Assembly: GCF_029714425.1 (NCBI RefSeq)
Contig: NZ_CP121668.1
Location: 5,105,501 to 5,169,500 of the forward strand
Length of the DNA: 64,000 bases
Direction: 5' to 3'
Source of the DNA: Bradyrhizobium sp. CB2312
Lineage (GTDB): Bacteria; Pseudomonadota; Alphaproteobacteria; Rhizobiales; Xanthobacteraceae
Position numbers and translations under genes: made by a program. The notes beneath the pieces are model-generated. The model saw nothing but the letters and a program-made list of their open reading frames with translations. It searched no databases and was not told where the DNA came from. Within the stretch, counting starts at the first letter, position 1; each line of letters opens with the position of its first letter. Shown piece by piece: positions 55,269 to 64,000 of this stretch.

Positions 55269-56877
55269 GAAGCTCATTCTCGCTCATTTCTGGCTGGCCT
55301 TCGGCGTGTTCGGCGTCGCGCTCACGCTCGGCGCCTGGCAGATGTTCATCCGCAGCCCGATCGGCACCTGGCTGTCCAACCCCGAGCTCTATTACCGCTC
55401 GCTGACCGCGCACGGCACGGTGATGGGCTATGTGTTCCCGACCCTGGTCGCGATGGGGTTTGGCTATGCCATCAGCGAATCCGCGCTGGAGCAGCGCCTC
55501 GTTGGCGTGCGCTGGGCCTGGACCGGCTTCTGGCTGATCGTCATCGGCAGCATCATGGCGGTGATCCCGATCGCGCTTGGCCGCGCCTCGGTGCTCTACA
55601 CGTTCTATCCGCCGCTGATCGGCAACGTCTTCTACTATCTCGGCGTCGTGCTGGTCGTGGTCGGCTCCTGGATCTGGGTCGCGCTGATGTCGATCAACCT
55701 GCGCGTCTGGCGCAAGGCCCATCCCGGCGCGCCGGTGCCGCTGGCGATGTTCGCCAATGTCGCAGGCTCCTATTTGTGGGCCTGGACCGCGGTCGGCGCT
55801 GCGCTCGAGCTGCTGCTCCAGATCATTCCGGTCGCGGCGGGGCTGAAGAACACGATCGATGCCGGCCTCGCCCGCGTCTTCTTCTCCTGGACGCTGCACG
55901 CTATCGTCTATTTCTGGCTGGTGCCGACCTACATCGCCTATTACACCCTCGTGCCGCGCGCGATCGGCGGCCGGATCTATTCCGACACCATGGCGCGGAT
56001 CTCCTTCATCCTGTTCCTGGTGGTGGCGATGCCGATCGGCATGCACCACACCTTCGCCGATCCGCAGGTCGGCGCCGGCTTCAAGTTCATCCACTCGGCC
56101 TTCACGGCGCTGGTCGCGCTGCCGACGCTGTTGACCGTGTTCACGATCTGCGCCTCGATCGAGATCGCGGCGCGCCTGCGTGGCGGCCGCGGCCTGTTCG
56201 GCTGGATCAGGGCCCTGCCCTGGGACAATCCAATGCTGCTGGCGCTGGCATTCTCCTTCGTCATGCTCGGCTTTGGCGGCGCCGGCGGCCTCATCAACAT
56301 GAGCTATCAGCTCGACGCCTCCATCCACAACACGCAGTGGATCACGGGCCATTTCCACCTGATCTTCGGCGGCGCCATCGTGATCATGTATTTCGCGATC
56401 GCCTATGATCTGTGGCCGCACCTTACGGGCCGCGAGCTGATCGATGTCCGCCTGATCCGCACCCAACTCTGGCTGTGGTTCATCGGCATGATCGTGACGA
56501 CCTTCCCGTGGCACTGGGTCGGCATCCTCGGCATGCCGCGCCGCATGGCCTATTTCGACTTCGGCGACCCCGCGATCGCGCCGCAGGCGCTGTCCGTGAC
56601 CTTCTCCGCGATCGGCGGCTTCATCCTGCTTACGTCAGGCATCCTGTTCCTGGTGGTCCTGGCGCGCGGCATGCGGGCGCCGCAGGCCGATGCGGGGCCC
56701 TATCGCTTTGCGCTGGCAGTGCATCAGCCGACCACCGTGCCGGTCGCGCTCAACACCTACGCACTCTGGGTGGCACTGATGATCGGTCTCACGCTCACCA
56801 ATTACGGCTATCCGATCGTGACGCTAGCGCTGACCGAGGGCACGTCAGTGCCGGCCGTCTATGTGGGAGCGCAGTGA
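55255..56877 (+). CDS. Heme-copper oxidase subunit I, B-type (ba3-like)
   Basis: A 540-residue protein with about 13 helices. Ligands identified by position: His53 and His368 (low-spin heme), His366 (high-spin heme), and the CuB site His215, His264 and His265. Tyr219 is four residues after His215 (LHAIVYFW), the cross-linked His-Tyr pair placed as in Thermus ba3 (His233/Tyr237). This, with FADPQVGAGFK, marks a B-type oxidase, probably of high oxygen affinity with a single K-type proton channel. It is not the cbb3 (C-type) FixN, nor aa3 CtaD. Confidence 0.93.
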   Translation: MLANRKLILAHFWLAFGVFGVALTLGAWQMFIRSPIGTWLSNPELYYRSLTAHGTVMGYVFPTLVAMGFGYAISESALEQRLVGVRWAWTGFWLIVIGSIMAVIPIALGRASVLYTFYPPLIGNVFYYLGVVLVVVGSWIWVALMSINLRVWRKAHPGAPVPLAMFANVAGSYLWAWTAVGAALELLLQIIPVAAGLKNTIDAGLARVFFSWTLHAIVYFWLVPTYIAYYTLVPRAIGGRIYSDTMARISFILFLVVAMPIGMHHTFADPQVGAGFKFIHSAFTALVALPTLLTVFTICASIEIAARLRGGRGLFGWIRALPWDNPMLLALAFSFVMLGFGGAGGLINMSYQLDASIHNTQWITGHFHLIFGGAIVIMYFAIAYDLWPHLTGRELIDVRLIRTQLWLWFIGMIVTTFPWHWVGILGMPRRMAYFDFGDPAIAPQALSVTFSAIGGFILLTSGILFLVVLARGMRAPQADAGPYRFALAVHQPTTVPVALNTYALWVALMIGLTLTNYGYPIVTLALTEGTSVPAVYVGAQ

Positions 56878-57692
56878 TGAGCGCGCGCGACCTCTTCACC
56901 TTCAGCAACTGGCATTTCACAAGAAGCGTCGGCATCACCGCCGTGATTCTGGTCGTGACGGCGATTGTGGGCTTCATCGTGCTGCCCTTCGCGCAGCCAT
57001 GGGTGCAGTTCGCCAACGTCTGGGATGCGATCTGCAGCGCTGCCGGCGTCCCACAGCGCTCGGCTAGTGTCGCAGCGCCCGAGCAGGCAAAGCGCCTGTC
57101 GGAGGTCGTGCTGACCTCGCACACGCTGGCGCGCCCGAGCCAGGAGGCGATCGGCCGTGGCGCCACGCTGGCGCAGCGCTGCGCCATTTGTCACGGTCCG
57201 ACCGGCATCAGCCGCGCGGATTCGCCCAACCTTGCCGGCCAGTATGCGGCCGTGATCTACAAGGAGCTGCACGATTTCCGCTCGGGCGCGCGCACGAATG
57301 CCGTGATGTCGCCGTTCGCCGTCAATCTGACGGACCAGGAGATCGCCGATCTCTCGAACTATTATGCGTACCTGCCGCGGCTGCCGGCCTATCACCCGAC
57401 GCCGCAATTGCCGAAGCCGAACATCGTCATCTACGGCGCGCCGATGCGCGGCATCGCGCCCTGTGGCTCCTGCCACGGCAGCCTCGACAACAAGACCGGA
57501 AGCCCGTGGCTCGAGGGACAGTCCGAGGCCTACATGAAGGCCCAGCTCCAGGCCTTCGCCTCCGGCGAGCGCCGCAACGATATCAGCCAGCAGATGCGCA
57601 ACATCGCCCGCGCCATGACGCCGCAGGAGATCGAGCAGGCTGCGGCGTACTACGCCTCGCAGCCGCCGGATGTGGTGAAGGCGGTGGATTGA
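56877..57692 (+). CDS. Membrane-anchored diheme cytochrome c
   Basis: A 271-residue protein with one N-terminal transmembrane helix (SVGITAVILVVTAIVGFIVL), then two cytochrome c domains with CAICH and CGSCH. In the operon it is the last of three cytochromes c, which together give seven covalent hemes. It may be the direct donor to CuA, as an anchored equivalent of c4. The start overlaps the subunit I stop (GTGATGA); ATG at 56877 is used. Confidence 0.9.
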   Translation: MSARDLFTFSNWHFTRSVGITAVILVVTAIVGFIVLPFAQPWVQFANVWDAICSAAGVPQRSASVAAPEQAKRLSEVVLTSHTLARPSQEAIGRGATLAQRCAICHGPTGISRADSPNLAGQYAAVIYKELHDFRSGARTNAVMSPFAVNLTDQEIADLSNYYAYLPRLPAYHPTPQLPKPNIVIYGAPMRGIAPCGSCHGSLDNKTGSPWLEGQSEAYMKAQLQAFASGERRNDISQQMRNIARAMTPQEIEQAAAYYASQPPDVVKAVD

Positions 57693-58175
57693 TCAGGACG
57701 ACGCCAGCTTCGGCCGGCCGTAGATCGCGTCGGCGCGCTTTTCGAACGCCATCGAAAACCGCGCAAACGCCGCGTCGAACATCGAGCCCATCAGCATCGC
57801 CAGCATGCGGCTCTTGAATTCGTAGGAAAGGAAGAAGCCGACGTCGCAGACGTCTTTGCCGTCCTGTTGGCCTTTGGGCTCGAACGTCCAGCGGTTTTCC
57901 AGATTACTGAACGGGCCTTGCAGATATTCGACCAGGATCTTCAAGTTCGCGCGGTCGAGCGTAACGCGGCTGGTGAAGGACTCCTTGACCAGCTTGAACG
58001 ACACCGTCATGTCCGCAATCAGCAACTCGGTGCCATCGGGCTTGGCCATGCGCTGGCGCACCTTCAGCGCGCTGCACAGCGGCACGAATTCCGGATAGCG
58101 CTCGACGTCGGCGACCAGATCGAACATCTCGGACGCGCTGTGATTGACACGGCGCTTGCTCGAAAATTTAGGCAT
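57693..58175 (-). CDS. ratA: RatA/Coq10 family START-domain protein
   Basis: A 160-residue START/SRPBCC-fold protein. MPKFSSKRRVNHSASEMFDL followed by VADVERYPEFVPLC is the family N-terminus; FLSYEFKSRMLAMLMGSMFD and AFARFSMAFEKRADAIYG close the domain. Relatives are E. coli RatA, which binds 50S subunits, and mitochondrial Coq10, which binds ubiquinone. The linkage lipA-ratA, with six bases between, is frequent in alphaproteobacteria and favours the Coq10-like respiratory role; which one applies is unknown. Confidence 0.88.
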   Translation of the reverse strand: MPKFSSKRRVNHSASEMFDLVADVERYPEFVPLCSALKVRQRMAKPDGTELLIADMTVSFKLVKESFTSRVTLDRANLKILVEYLQGPFSNLENRWTFEPKGQQDGKDVCDVGFFLSYEFKSRMLAMLMGSMFDAAFARFSMAFEKRADAIYGRPKLASS

Positions 58176-58181
58176 GGCGGT

Positions 58182-59138
58182 TCAGCGGGCGCTAGCTGCC
58201 CGTGCGGCCTTTAGTTTGGCAAAGTCCTCGCCGGCATGATGGGACGAGCGGGTGAGCGGGCTCGCCGACACCATCAGGAAGCCCTTGGTGTAGGCGACCT
58301 TCTCGTAGGACGCGAACTCGTCCGGCGGCACGTAGCGCATCACGGCATGGTGCTTGCGGGTCGGCTGGAGATATTGCCCGATGGTCAGGAAGTCGACGTC
58401 GGCCGAGCGCAGATCGTCCATCACCTGCTGCACCTCGTGGCGCTCCTCGCCGAGGCCGACCATGATGCCTGATTTGGTGAAGATGGTGGGATCGAGCTCC
58501 TTGACCCGTTGCAGCAACCGGATCGAGTGGAAATAGCGCGCGCCCGGCCGCACCGTGAGATAGCGCGACGGCACGGTCTCGAGATTGTGGTTGAAGACGT
58601 CGGGCTTCGCCGCGACGACGACCTCGAGCGCCCCCTCCTTGCGCAGGAAGTCCGGCGTCAGGATCTCGATCGTGGTCGAGGGGCACGCGGCGCGAATCGC
58701 GCGAATGGTCTCGGCGAAATGCTGGGCGCCGCCGTCCGTGAGATCGTCGCGGTCGACCGAGGTGATGACGACGTGGGCGAGACCGAGCTTGGCCACGGCC
58801 TCGGCGACGTTCTGCGGCTCGGCCGCATCCAGCGCATTGGGCAAGCCGGTCTTGACGTTGCAGAAGGCGCAGGCCCGGGTGCAGGTGTCACCCATGATCA
58901 TGAAGGTCGCGTGCTTCTTGTCCCAGCACTCGCCGATGTTCGGGCAGCCCGCCTCCTCGCACACCGTGTGCAGGCCGTTCGCCCGCACGATGTTGCGGGT
59001 GTCGGCATAGCCGCGGGTGTTGGGCGCGCGCACGCGGATCCAGTCCGGCTTCGGCGGCGAAGCGGAATCAGGGCGATTCACCTTTTCGGGGTGACGTGGG
59101 CGCAACGGGTTCGAGATGGTATCGACAATAACGACCAT
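58182..59138 (-). CDS. lipA: Lipoyl synthase
   Basis: A 318-residue radical SAM enzyme inserting two sulfurs into octanoyl groups to make lipoate for 2-oxoacid dehydrogenases. It has both iron-sulfur clusters: the auxiliary cluster ligands [13 protein letters not shown] and the radical SAM motif [10 protein letters not shown], plus [10 protein letters not shown] and a C-terminal RSSHHAGED with the conserved serine. Length fits the family. It is co-transcribed with ratA and divergent from mpg. Confidence 0.96.
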   Translation of the reverse strand: MVVIVDTISNPLRPRHPEKVNRPDSASPPKPDWIRVRAPNTRGYADTRNIVRANGLHTVCEEAGCPNIGECWDKKHATFMIMGDTCTRACAFCNVKTGLPNALDAAEPQNVAEAVAKLGLAHVVITSVDRDDLTDGGAQHFAETIRAIRAACPSTTIEILTPDFLRKEGALEVVVAAKPDVFNHNLETVPSRYLTVRPGARYFHSIRLLQRVKELDPTIFTKSGIMVGLGEERHEVQQVMDDLRSADVDFLTIGQYLQPTRKHHAVMRYVPPDEFASYEKVAYTKGFLMVSASPLTRSSHHAGEDFAKLKAARAASAR

Positions 59139-59268
59139 GGGCTGTCCGGTCTGTTCAGGTCCTACCTAGTCGGTCTGGCTGCCTGCCGCAACCCGGCTCG
59201 CCCTGCTTCAGGGAACATGGCAGATATGGGCAATATCCTGCTCTGTTCTCTGGCGATTCTCACCTCGA

Positions 59269-59871
59269 ATGGCTCCAGTCTCGAAGACCTCCATCCCACG
59301 GCTCGGCAAACCGCTGAAGCGGGCCTTTTTCGACCGCGACGTCCGCCAGGTCGCGCCCGACCTGATCGGCGCGACCATGCTGGTCGACGGCGTCGGCGGG
59401 ATTATCGTCGAGGTCGAGGCCTATCATCATACCGAGCCGGCAGCGCACTCCTACAACGGCCCGACGCCGCGGAACCAGGTGATGTTCGGCCCGCCCGGCT
59501 TCGCCTATGTGTACCGCTCCTACGGCATCCATTGGTGCGTCAACTTCGTCTGCGAGGAGGAAGGCTCGGCCAGCGCCGTGCTGATCCGCGCGCTTGAGCC
59601 GACCCACGGTCTCGCCGCGATGCGCCGCCGTCGCCATCTCCAGGACGTCCACGCACTGTGCTCGGGCCCGGGCAAGCTGACCGAGGCGCTCGGCATCACC
59701 GTCGCGCACAACACCCTGCCGCTGGACCGCCCGCCGATCGCGCTGCATGCGCGGACGGAGGATGTGGAGGTCGCAACCGGCATCCGGATCGGCATCACCA
59801 AGGCGGTCGAGCTGCCGTGGCGCTATGGCGTCAGGGGCTCGAAGTTTTTGAGCAAGCCGTTCCCGAAGTAG
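59269..59871 (+). CDS. mpg: DNA-3-methyladenine glycosylase (AAG/MPG)
   Basis: A 200-residue AAG-family base-excision enzyme. [20 protein letters not shown] contains the catalytic Glu; then [55 protein letters not shown] and the C-terminal [11 protein letters not shown] are all family motifs. It removes alkylated purines and possibly hypoxanthine. Monocistronic, with a large repeat after its stop. Confidence 0.92.
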   Translation: MAPVSKTSIPRLGKPLKRAFFDRDVRQVAPDLIGATMLVDGVGGIIVEVEAYHHTEPAAHSYNGPTPRNQVMFGPPGFAYVYRSYGIHWCVNFVCEEEGSASAVLIRALEPTHGLAAMRRRRHLQDVHALCSGPGKLTEALGITVAHNTLPLDRPPIALHARTEDVEVATGIRIGITKAVELPWRYGVRGSKFLSKPFPK

Positions 59872-59873
59872 TT

Positions 59874-59988
59874 GTCGTTCCGGGGCGATGCGTAGCATCG
59901 AACTACGGTGCGCGCTTGCGCACCTGAGAATCTCGAGATTCGCAATTGCGCACCTGAGGTCTGGTCCTTCGGACCATCCCGGAATGAC
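59874..59988. repeat. Palindromic repeat between mpg and valS
   Basis: Outer arms GTCGTTCCGGGGCGATG and CATCCCGGAATGAC are inverted, with smaller hairpins GCGCGCTTGCGC, AATCTCGAGATT and GGTCCTTCGGACC inside. It is a composite, multi-hairpin intergenic element of a type frequent in Bradyrhizobium, at the convergent ends of two genes. Confidence 0.75.
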
Positions 59989-59995
59989 AGCGAGG

Positions 59996-62872
59996 CTACG
60001 TCGCCTGCTTGAGCCGCTCCAGCGCCTCCAGCAGCTTGGCCTTGCGGGCCAGCGCCGCCTCGCGCTTCTCGCGTTCCTCCTCGACGACCTCCTCGGCCGC
60101 GTTGGCGACGAACTTCTCGTTCGCGAGCTTCGACTCGGCGCGCTTGATGTCGGCGTCGGCCTTGCCGATCTCCTTGTCGAGGCGCGTGCGCTCGGCGGCG
60201 ACGTCGATGACGCCCTTGAGCGGCAGCGCGGCCACTTCGCCGCGGACGAGGAGCTGAACCGCGCCGTCGGGCGCGCGGTCGGCGAAGGAGATGTCCGACA
60301 GGCGCGCCATCCGCTTGATGACGTCGGTCCAGCGCGGCGCGCGTTCCCTGGTCTCGGCCGAGGCGCCCGCGAGCACCAGCGCAGTCAGCGTTGCCGGCGG
60401 GATGTTCATCTCGGCGCGCACCGAGCGGATCTGCGTGACGAGGTCGATCACCCAGCCGATCTCGGCTTCCGCCTTGGGGTCGGTGAAGTCGGCATGATCG
60501 AAGATCGGCATGACCAGGGCCGGCGAGATCAGCGGATCGGTCGGCCCGGCCGCCGCGGCGAGCATCGCGAGCTGCTCCGGTGTCGGCGCGGCCGGCTTCA
60601 GCGGCCACGGCGCCAATGCGAGCAAGCCGTCGCGCTTGGCCGTCACCTCCCAAAGCTCTTCGGTAATGAAGGGCATGAAGGGGTGCAGCAGCTTCAGGAT
60701 CTCGTCGCGCGCCCAGGCCACCATGGCGCGGGTCTCGTCCTTGGCGGGGCTATCCGGACCAAGCAACACTGGTTTTGCGAGCTCGACATACCAGTCGCAA
60801 TAGACGTTCCAGACGAAGCGATAGATGCTGCCTGCGGCATCGTTGAAGCGATAGGCCTCGATCGCCTCGGTCACCTCGCGTGTGGTGTGCGCGCTCTCAT
60901 GCGCGATCCAGCGGTTCAACGTTTCCTTCGCCTTGGCCGGCTCGAAGGCCTCGGGCACGGCGCAATGGTTCATCTCGGCAAAGCGCGACGCGTTCCAGAG
61001 CTTGGTCGCAAAATTGCGATAGCCTTCGACGCGGCTGGTGGCGAGCTTGATGTCGCGCCCCTGCGCCGCCATCGCGGCCAGCGTGAAGCGCAGGGCATCG
61101 GCGCCGTATTCGTCGATCAGGTTGAGCGGATCGATGACGTTGCCCTTCGACTTCGACATCTTGGCGCCCTTCTCGTCGCGGACGAGGGCGTGGATGTAGA
61201 TGGTCGAGAACGGCACCTCCTTCATGAAGTGCAGGCCCATCATCATCATGCGGGCGACCCAGAAGAAGATGATGTCGAAGCCGGTCACCAACGCGTTGGT
61301 CGGATAGTAGCGCTGCACCTCCGGTGCATCCTCGGGCCAGCCGAGCGTCGAGAACGGCCACAGCGCCGAGGAGAACCAGGTGTCGAGCACATCCTCGTCA
61401 CGCGTGATGAAGCCTTCGCGCTTGTTGCGGTCGAGCGCCATCTCGCGGCCCTGCTCGGCCGTGATGACCTCCTGCTCGACGTAATAGCCGAGCGCGTGGC
61501 TGACGGCCTCCTCCTCGGTCTCGGCGACGAACACCTTGCCGTCAGGCCCGTACCAGGCCGGGATCTGATGGCCCCACCAGAGCTGGCGCGAGATGCACCA
61601 GGGCTGGATGTTCTCCATCCACTCGTAATAGGTCTTTTCCCAGTTCTTCGGCACGAACGAGGTCTCGCCCGTACGCACCGCCGCGATCGCGGGTTTTGCC
61701 AGCGTCTTGGCGTCGACGTACCACTGGTCAGTCAGATACGGCTCGATCACGCTGTTGGACCGATCGCCGTGCGGGACCATGTGGGTGTGCGGCTCGATCC
61801 GCTCGACGAAGCCGAACGATTCCAGCCGCTCGACGATGCGCTTGCGCGCGACGAAGCGGTCGACCTTGTTGAACTCCTCGGCGAACTGCGAGGCACCTTC
61901 CGGCAGGCCCTTCAGATAATCCTCGTTGTCGAGGAGGTCGAGGCAGCCTTCCTTGTCGAGCACGCTGATACGGCGCAGGCCGTGGCGATTGCCGACCTCG
62001 AAATCGTTGAAGTCGTGCGCCGGCGTCACCTTGACCGCGCCCGAGCCCTTTTCCGGATCGGAATACTCATCGGCGACGATCTTGATCTTGCGCCCGACCA
62101 GCGGCAGGACGACGTTCTTGCCGATCAGCTTCTGATAGCGCTCATCCTCGGGATGCACGGCCACGCCGGTGTCGCCGAGCATGGTCTCCGGGCGTGTCGT
62201 GGCGACGACGATGAAGGTCGAGGGATCCTCGGGGCTGAACGTCTTGCCCTCGATCGGATAGCGCAGATACCAGAGGTGGCCCTTCACCTCGGTCTGCTGC
62301 ACTTCGAGATCGGAGATCGCGGTCAGCAGCTTGGTGTCCCAGTTCACCAGCCGCTTGTCCTTGTAGATCAGGCCGTCGCGGTGCAATTCGACGAACACCT
62401 TGACGACGGCCTTCGACAGGCCCTCGTCCATGGTGAAACGCTCGCGCGACCAGTCGCAGGAAGCGCCGAGCCGCTTGAGCTGGTTGATGATGGTGTCGCC
62501 GCTCTCGGCCTTCCACTGCCAGACCCGCTCAAGGAACTTCTCGCGGCCCATCTCGCGGCGGCCGGGCTGCTGGCGCTCCATCAGCTGCCGCTCGACCACC
62601 ATCTGGGTGGCGATGCCGGCATGGTCGGTGCCGGGCTGCCACAGCACGTCGCGGCCGCGCATGCGCTCGAACCGGCACAGGATGTCCTGGAGCGTGTTGT
62701 TGAGGGCATGGCCCATATGCAGCGAGCCCGTCACGTTCGGCGGCGGGATCACGATGGTGAAGGGCACTGCATCGCGGCGGTCGGGGCGACCGGCCTTGAA
62801 GGCTCGGCTGTCCTCCCACACCACGGACATGCGGGCTTCGATATCGGCGGGCTGGTAATTTTTCTCGATCAT
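59996..62872 (-). CDS. valS: Valyl-tRNA synthetase
   Basis: A 958-residue class I synthetase. HMGH (HIGH motif) is at 52-55 in PNVTGSLHMGHALNN; KMSKS is at 571-575; the editing domain lies between with TTRPETMLGDTGVAVHPEDE; the anticodon-binding domain follows; a C-terminal coiled coil (about 890-955, ending in KAKLLEALERLKQA) contacts the tRNA. It charges tRNA-Val. Monocistronic; the PopZ gene upstream is 142 bases away. Confidence 0.97.
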   Translation of the reverse strand: MIEKNYQPADIEARMSVVWEDSRAFKAGRPDRRDAVPFTIVIPPPNVTGSLHMGHALNNTLQDILCRFERMRGRDVLWQPGTDHAGIATQMVVERQLMERQQPGRREMGREKFLERVWQWKAESGDTIINQLKRLGASCDWSRERFTMDEGLSKAVVKVFVELHRDGLIYKDKRLVNWDTKLLTAISDLEVQQTEVKGHLWYLRYPIEGKTFSPEDPSTFIVVATTRPETMLGDTGVAVHPEDERYQKLIGKNVVLPLVGRKIKIVADEYSDPEKGSGAVKVTPAHDFNDFEVGNRHGLRRISVLDKEGCLDLLDNEDYLKGLPEGASQFAEEFNKVDRFVARKRIVERLESFGFVERIEPHTHMVPHGDRSNSVIEPYLTDQWYVDAKTLAKPAIAAVRTGETSFVPKNWEKTYYEWMENIQPWCISRQLWWGHQIPAWYGPDGKVFVAETEEEAVSHALGYYVEQEVITAEQGREMALDRNKREGFITRDEDVLDTWFSSALWPFSTLGWPEDAPEVQRYYPTNALVTGFDIIFFWVARMMMMGLHFMKEVPFSTIYIHALVRDEKGAKMSKSKGNVIDPLNLIDEYGADALRFTLAAMAAQGRDIKLATSRVEGYRNFATKLWNASRFAEMNHCAVPEAFEPAKAKETLNRWIAHESAHTTREVTEAIEAYRFNDAAGSIYRFVWNVYCDWYVELAKPVLLGPDSPAKDETRAMVAWARDEILKLLHPFMPFITEELWEVTAKRDGLLALAPWPLKPAAPTPEQLAMLAAAAGPTDPLISPALVMPIFDHADFTDPKAEAEIGWVIDLVTQIRSVRAEMNIPPATLTALVLAGASAETRERAPRWTDVIKRMARLSDISFADRAPDGAVQLLVRGEVAALPLKGVIDVAAERTRLDKEIGKADADIKRAESKLANEKFVANAAEEVVEEEREKREAALARKAKLLEALERLKQAT

Positions 62873-63014
62873 GGGGCTGCTAGAAAGCCGCGCGCGGGGG
62901 CCAAGTCAACGAAAACAAGTCCAGGGAAGGCCGGGCGGCAACGGGGCTTCCAGGGCGGTCGGCAGGCCGAACATGGCGCACAAGCGGGGCTTTATAAGGG
63001 CTACGGGCCGGCTG

Positions 63015-63791
63015 CTACCGGCCGCCGCGCGAGACCCGCTCGATTTCGGCCTTCACGATGCGTTCCACGAGGCCCGGCAAATTGTCATCGAGCCAGGATT
63101 TCAGCATCGGACGCAGCATCTCCTTGACCAGATCCTCCAGTGTCCGCGCATTGCTGCTCAGCACCGTGTGGGCCAGGGAGTTGAAGGCGGACTCGACCGC
63201 CGAGACCGTCGATTGCGCGAGGATCGGCTGCTGCGGCGGCAGCGGCGGCGCGTCGAAGTCCACCGGCGCGTAGGACGGCGAAGGCGCCGGGCGCGGCGGC
63301 GGCGATTCGGCGAATTCGAGATCGTCGCGCGGCTCGACCTTGCGGAAGCTCGGCGGTGGTGGGGGCGGTGTCGGCTCAACTGCCATCTCGTCGGTCAATT
63401 CGAGCACGTCGGGCTCAGGCTCGGGCTCCGGCTCCGGAGCACGAACCTCGGGCGCAGGCGTCGCCGCATCGAGCCCCGCCAGCAGCGCGTCGATATCGTC
63501 CTGGCTGTTCGGTCCGGCATCCGCTGCGGGCGGGGGTGGCGGCGGCGCCGGAGCCGGCTTCGCAACCGGCGGCGGCGCGGGCTTCTCAGCGGCGGGCTTT
63601 GCAGGCGCGACCTTGGATGGCGGAATGTCGTTGATCGCTTGCGGCTTCGGCGGCGTGGCGGGTGCCGCGGCCTTCTCGGGCTTTGCAGCGTCTGCCGGCG
63701 GCGGCTTCGCCTCATCGTCGGCAATGATGCGCCGGATCGAGGCCAGAATCTCCTCCATCGAGGGTTCTGTGACCTTTGCAGGCTGCGTCAT
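63015..63791 (-). CDS. popZ: PopZ-like polar organising protein (DUF2497)
   Basis: A 258-residue protein with the PopZ architecture. The N-terminal helix has PSMEEILASIRRIIADDEA, a long Pro/Ala/Glu-rich disordered region (about 25-185) follows, and the C-terminal oligomerisation helices are FNSLAHTVLSSNARTLEDLV and KEMLRPMLKSWLDDNLPGLV. In Caulobacter, PopZ forms a polar matrix that anchors the chromosome origin and recruits cell-cycle proteins. The ATG at 63791 is chosen; a start at 63803 would add four residues. The linker is longer than in Caulobacter. Confidence 0.9.
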   Translation of the reverse strand: MTQPAKVTEPSMEEILASIRRIIADDEAKPPPADAAKPEKAAAPATPPKPQAINDIPPSKVAPAKPAAEKPAPPPVAKPAPAPPPPPPAADAGPNSQDDIDALLAGLDAATPAPEVRAPEPEPEPEPDVLELTDEMAVEPTPPPPPPSFRKVEPRDDLEFAESPPPRPAPSPSYAPVDFDAPPLPPQQPILAQSTVSAVESAFNSLAHTVLSSNARTLEDLVKEMLRPMLKSWLDDNLPGLVERIVKAEIERVSRGGR

Positions 63792-64000
63792 CTCCGACTC
63801 CACATCATCAACGCCCTCGCATGCGTTGTTTTACACCAAGCACGACAGGATTGGCCGGTTCCGGACGAACGCCCCGACATTTTCGTCGCGAGAGCCCGAC
63901 TTGTCCCCAGTTCACGGCTCAACGTGCGACGGTGCGCCCCTGCCCTCGGCACTCAAGCTTACGCACGCGACATCGGTGCGGGGCGAATCGACCCGCATCT
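63792..64000. other. Region upstream of popZ to window end
   Basis: This holds the popZ promoter region. The window ends before another gene can be recognised; nothing else is seen. Confidence 0.4.

Noticed and set aside
59888..63127. 1079-codon open frame antisense to valS
   Set aside because: It mirrors valS in a high-GC genome where the opposite frame rarely meets stops; its composition (Arg, Val, His, Gly, Asp repeats) is not protein-like and valS is unambiguous.

Overview
The window looks like chromosomal DNA of a GC-rich alphaproteobacterium of the Bradyrhizobium/Nitrobacteraceae type. This rests on the block dusB-ntrB-ntrC-ntrY-ntrX-hfq-hflX-mazG, the ATP synthase zeta inhibitor, a PopZ homologue, a fused IspDF enzyme, a DUF3551 protein, several tiny conserved proteins and dispersed palindromic repeats that I associate with that group. 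The assignment is by recognition of sequences, not by any search.

Layout. 1-6.2 kb is a sparse stretch: small secreted or hypothetical proteins, a Nudix hydrolase, the zeta inhibitor, a YqhA-type membrane protein and micro-ORFs of 29-42 codons, with gene relics. 6.2-15 kb is a conserved housekeeping run: rlpA, a convergent epoxide hydrolase, then D,D-carboxypeptidase, tmk, holB, metG (with a very long histone-H1-like Lys/Ala leader), tatD and an MBL hydrolase. 15-28.3 kb is accessory and catabolic: an AraC regulator whose promoter region is duplicated, an acyl-CoA ligase with a TRAP carboxylate transporter, a 4-nitrobenzoate-type cluster (nitroreductase, hydroxylaminobenzoate lyase, orphan periplasmic binding protein, divergent LysR regulator with a clear LysR box), an M24 peptidase and a Ser/Asn-rich hypothetical protein.

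28.5-35 kb holds a secreted hypothetical protein, metNI without metQ, a DASS anion transporter and a cobalt-type nitrile hydratase operon (alpha, beta, activator). 35-50 kb starts with queC and then an islet that interrupts the 5' end of mazG: a diverged stub of mazG is translationally coupled to a small HEPN-like gene, followed by a complete mazG. Then hflX, hfq, ntrX and ntrY, a two-gene membrane-protein/alpha-beta-hydrolase insertion, ntrC, ntrB and dusB. A perfect NtrC-like dyad lies upstream of dusB, consistent with autoregulation.

50-64 kb carries ispDF, a PncC amidase, two tiny proteins, a six-gene B-type (ba3-like) oxidase operon with three cytochromes c that together contain seven CXXCH sites, then ratA, lipA, mpg, valS and popZ.

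The most interesting points are the mazG/HEPN-like islet, the two-gene insertion inside the ntr block, the multiheme oxidase operon with its upstream inverted repeat, the nitroaromatic cluster with an orphan binding protein, and the basic leader on MetRS. I found no rRNA, convincing tRNA, CRISPR array, transposase or complete insertion sequence.
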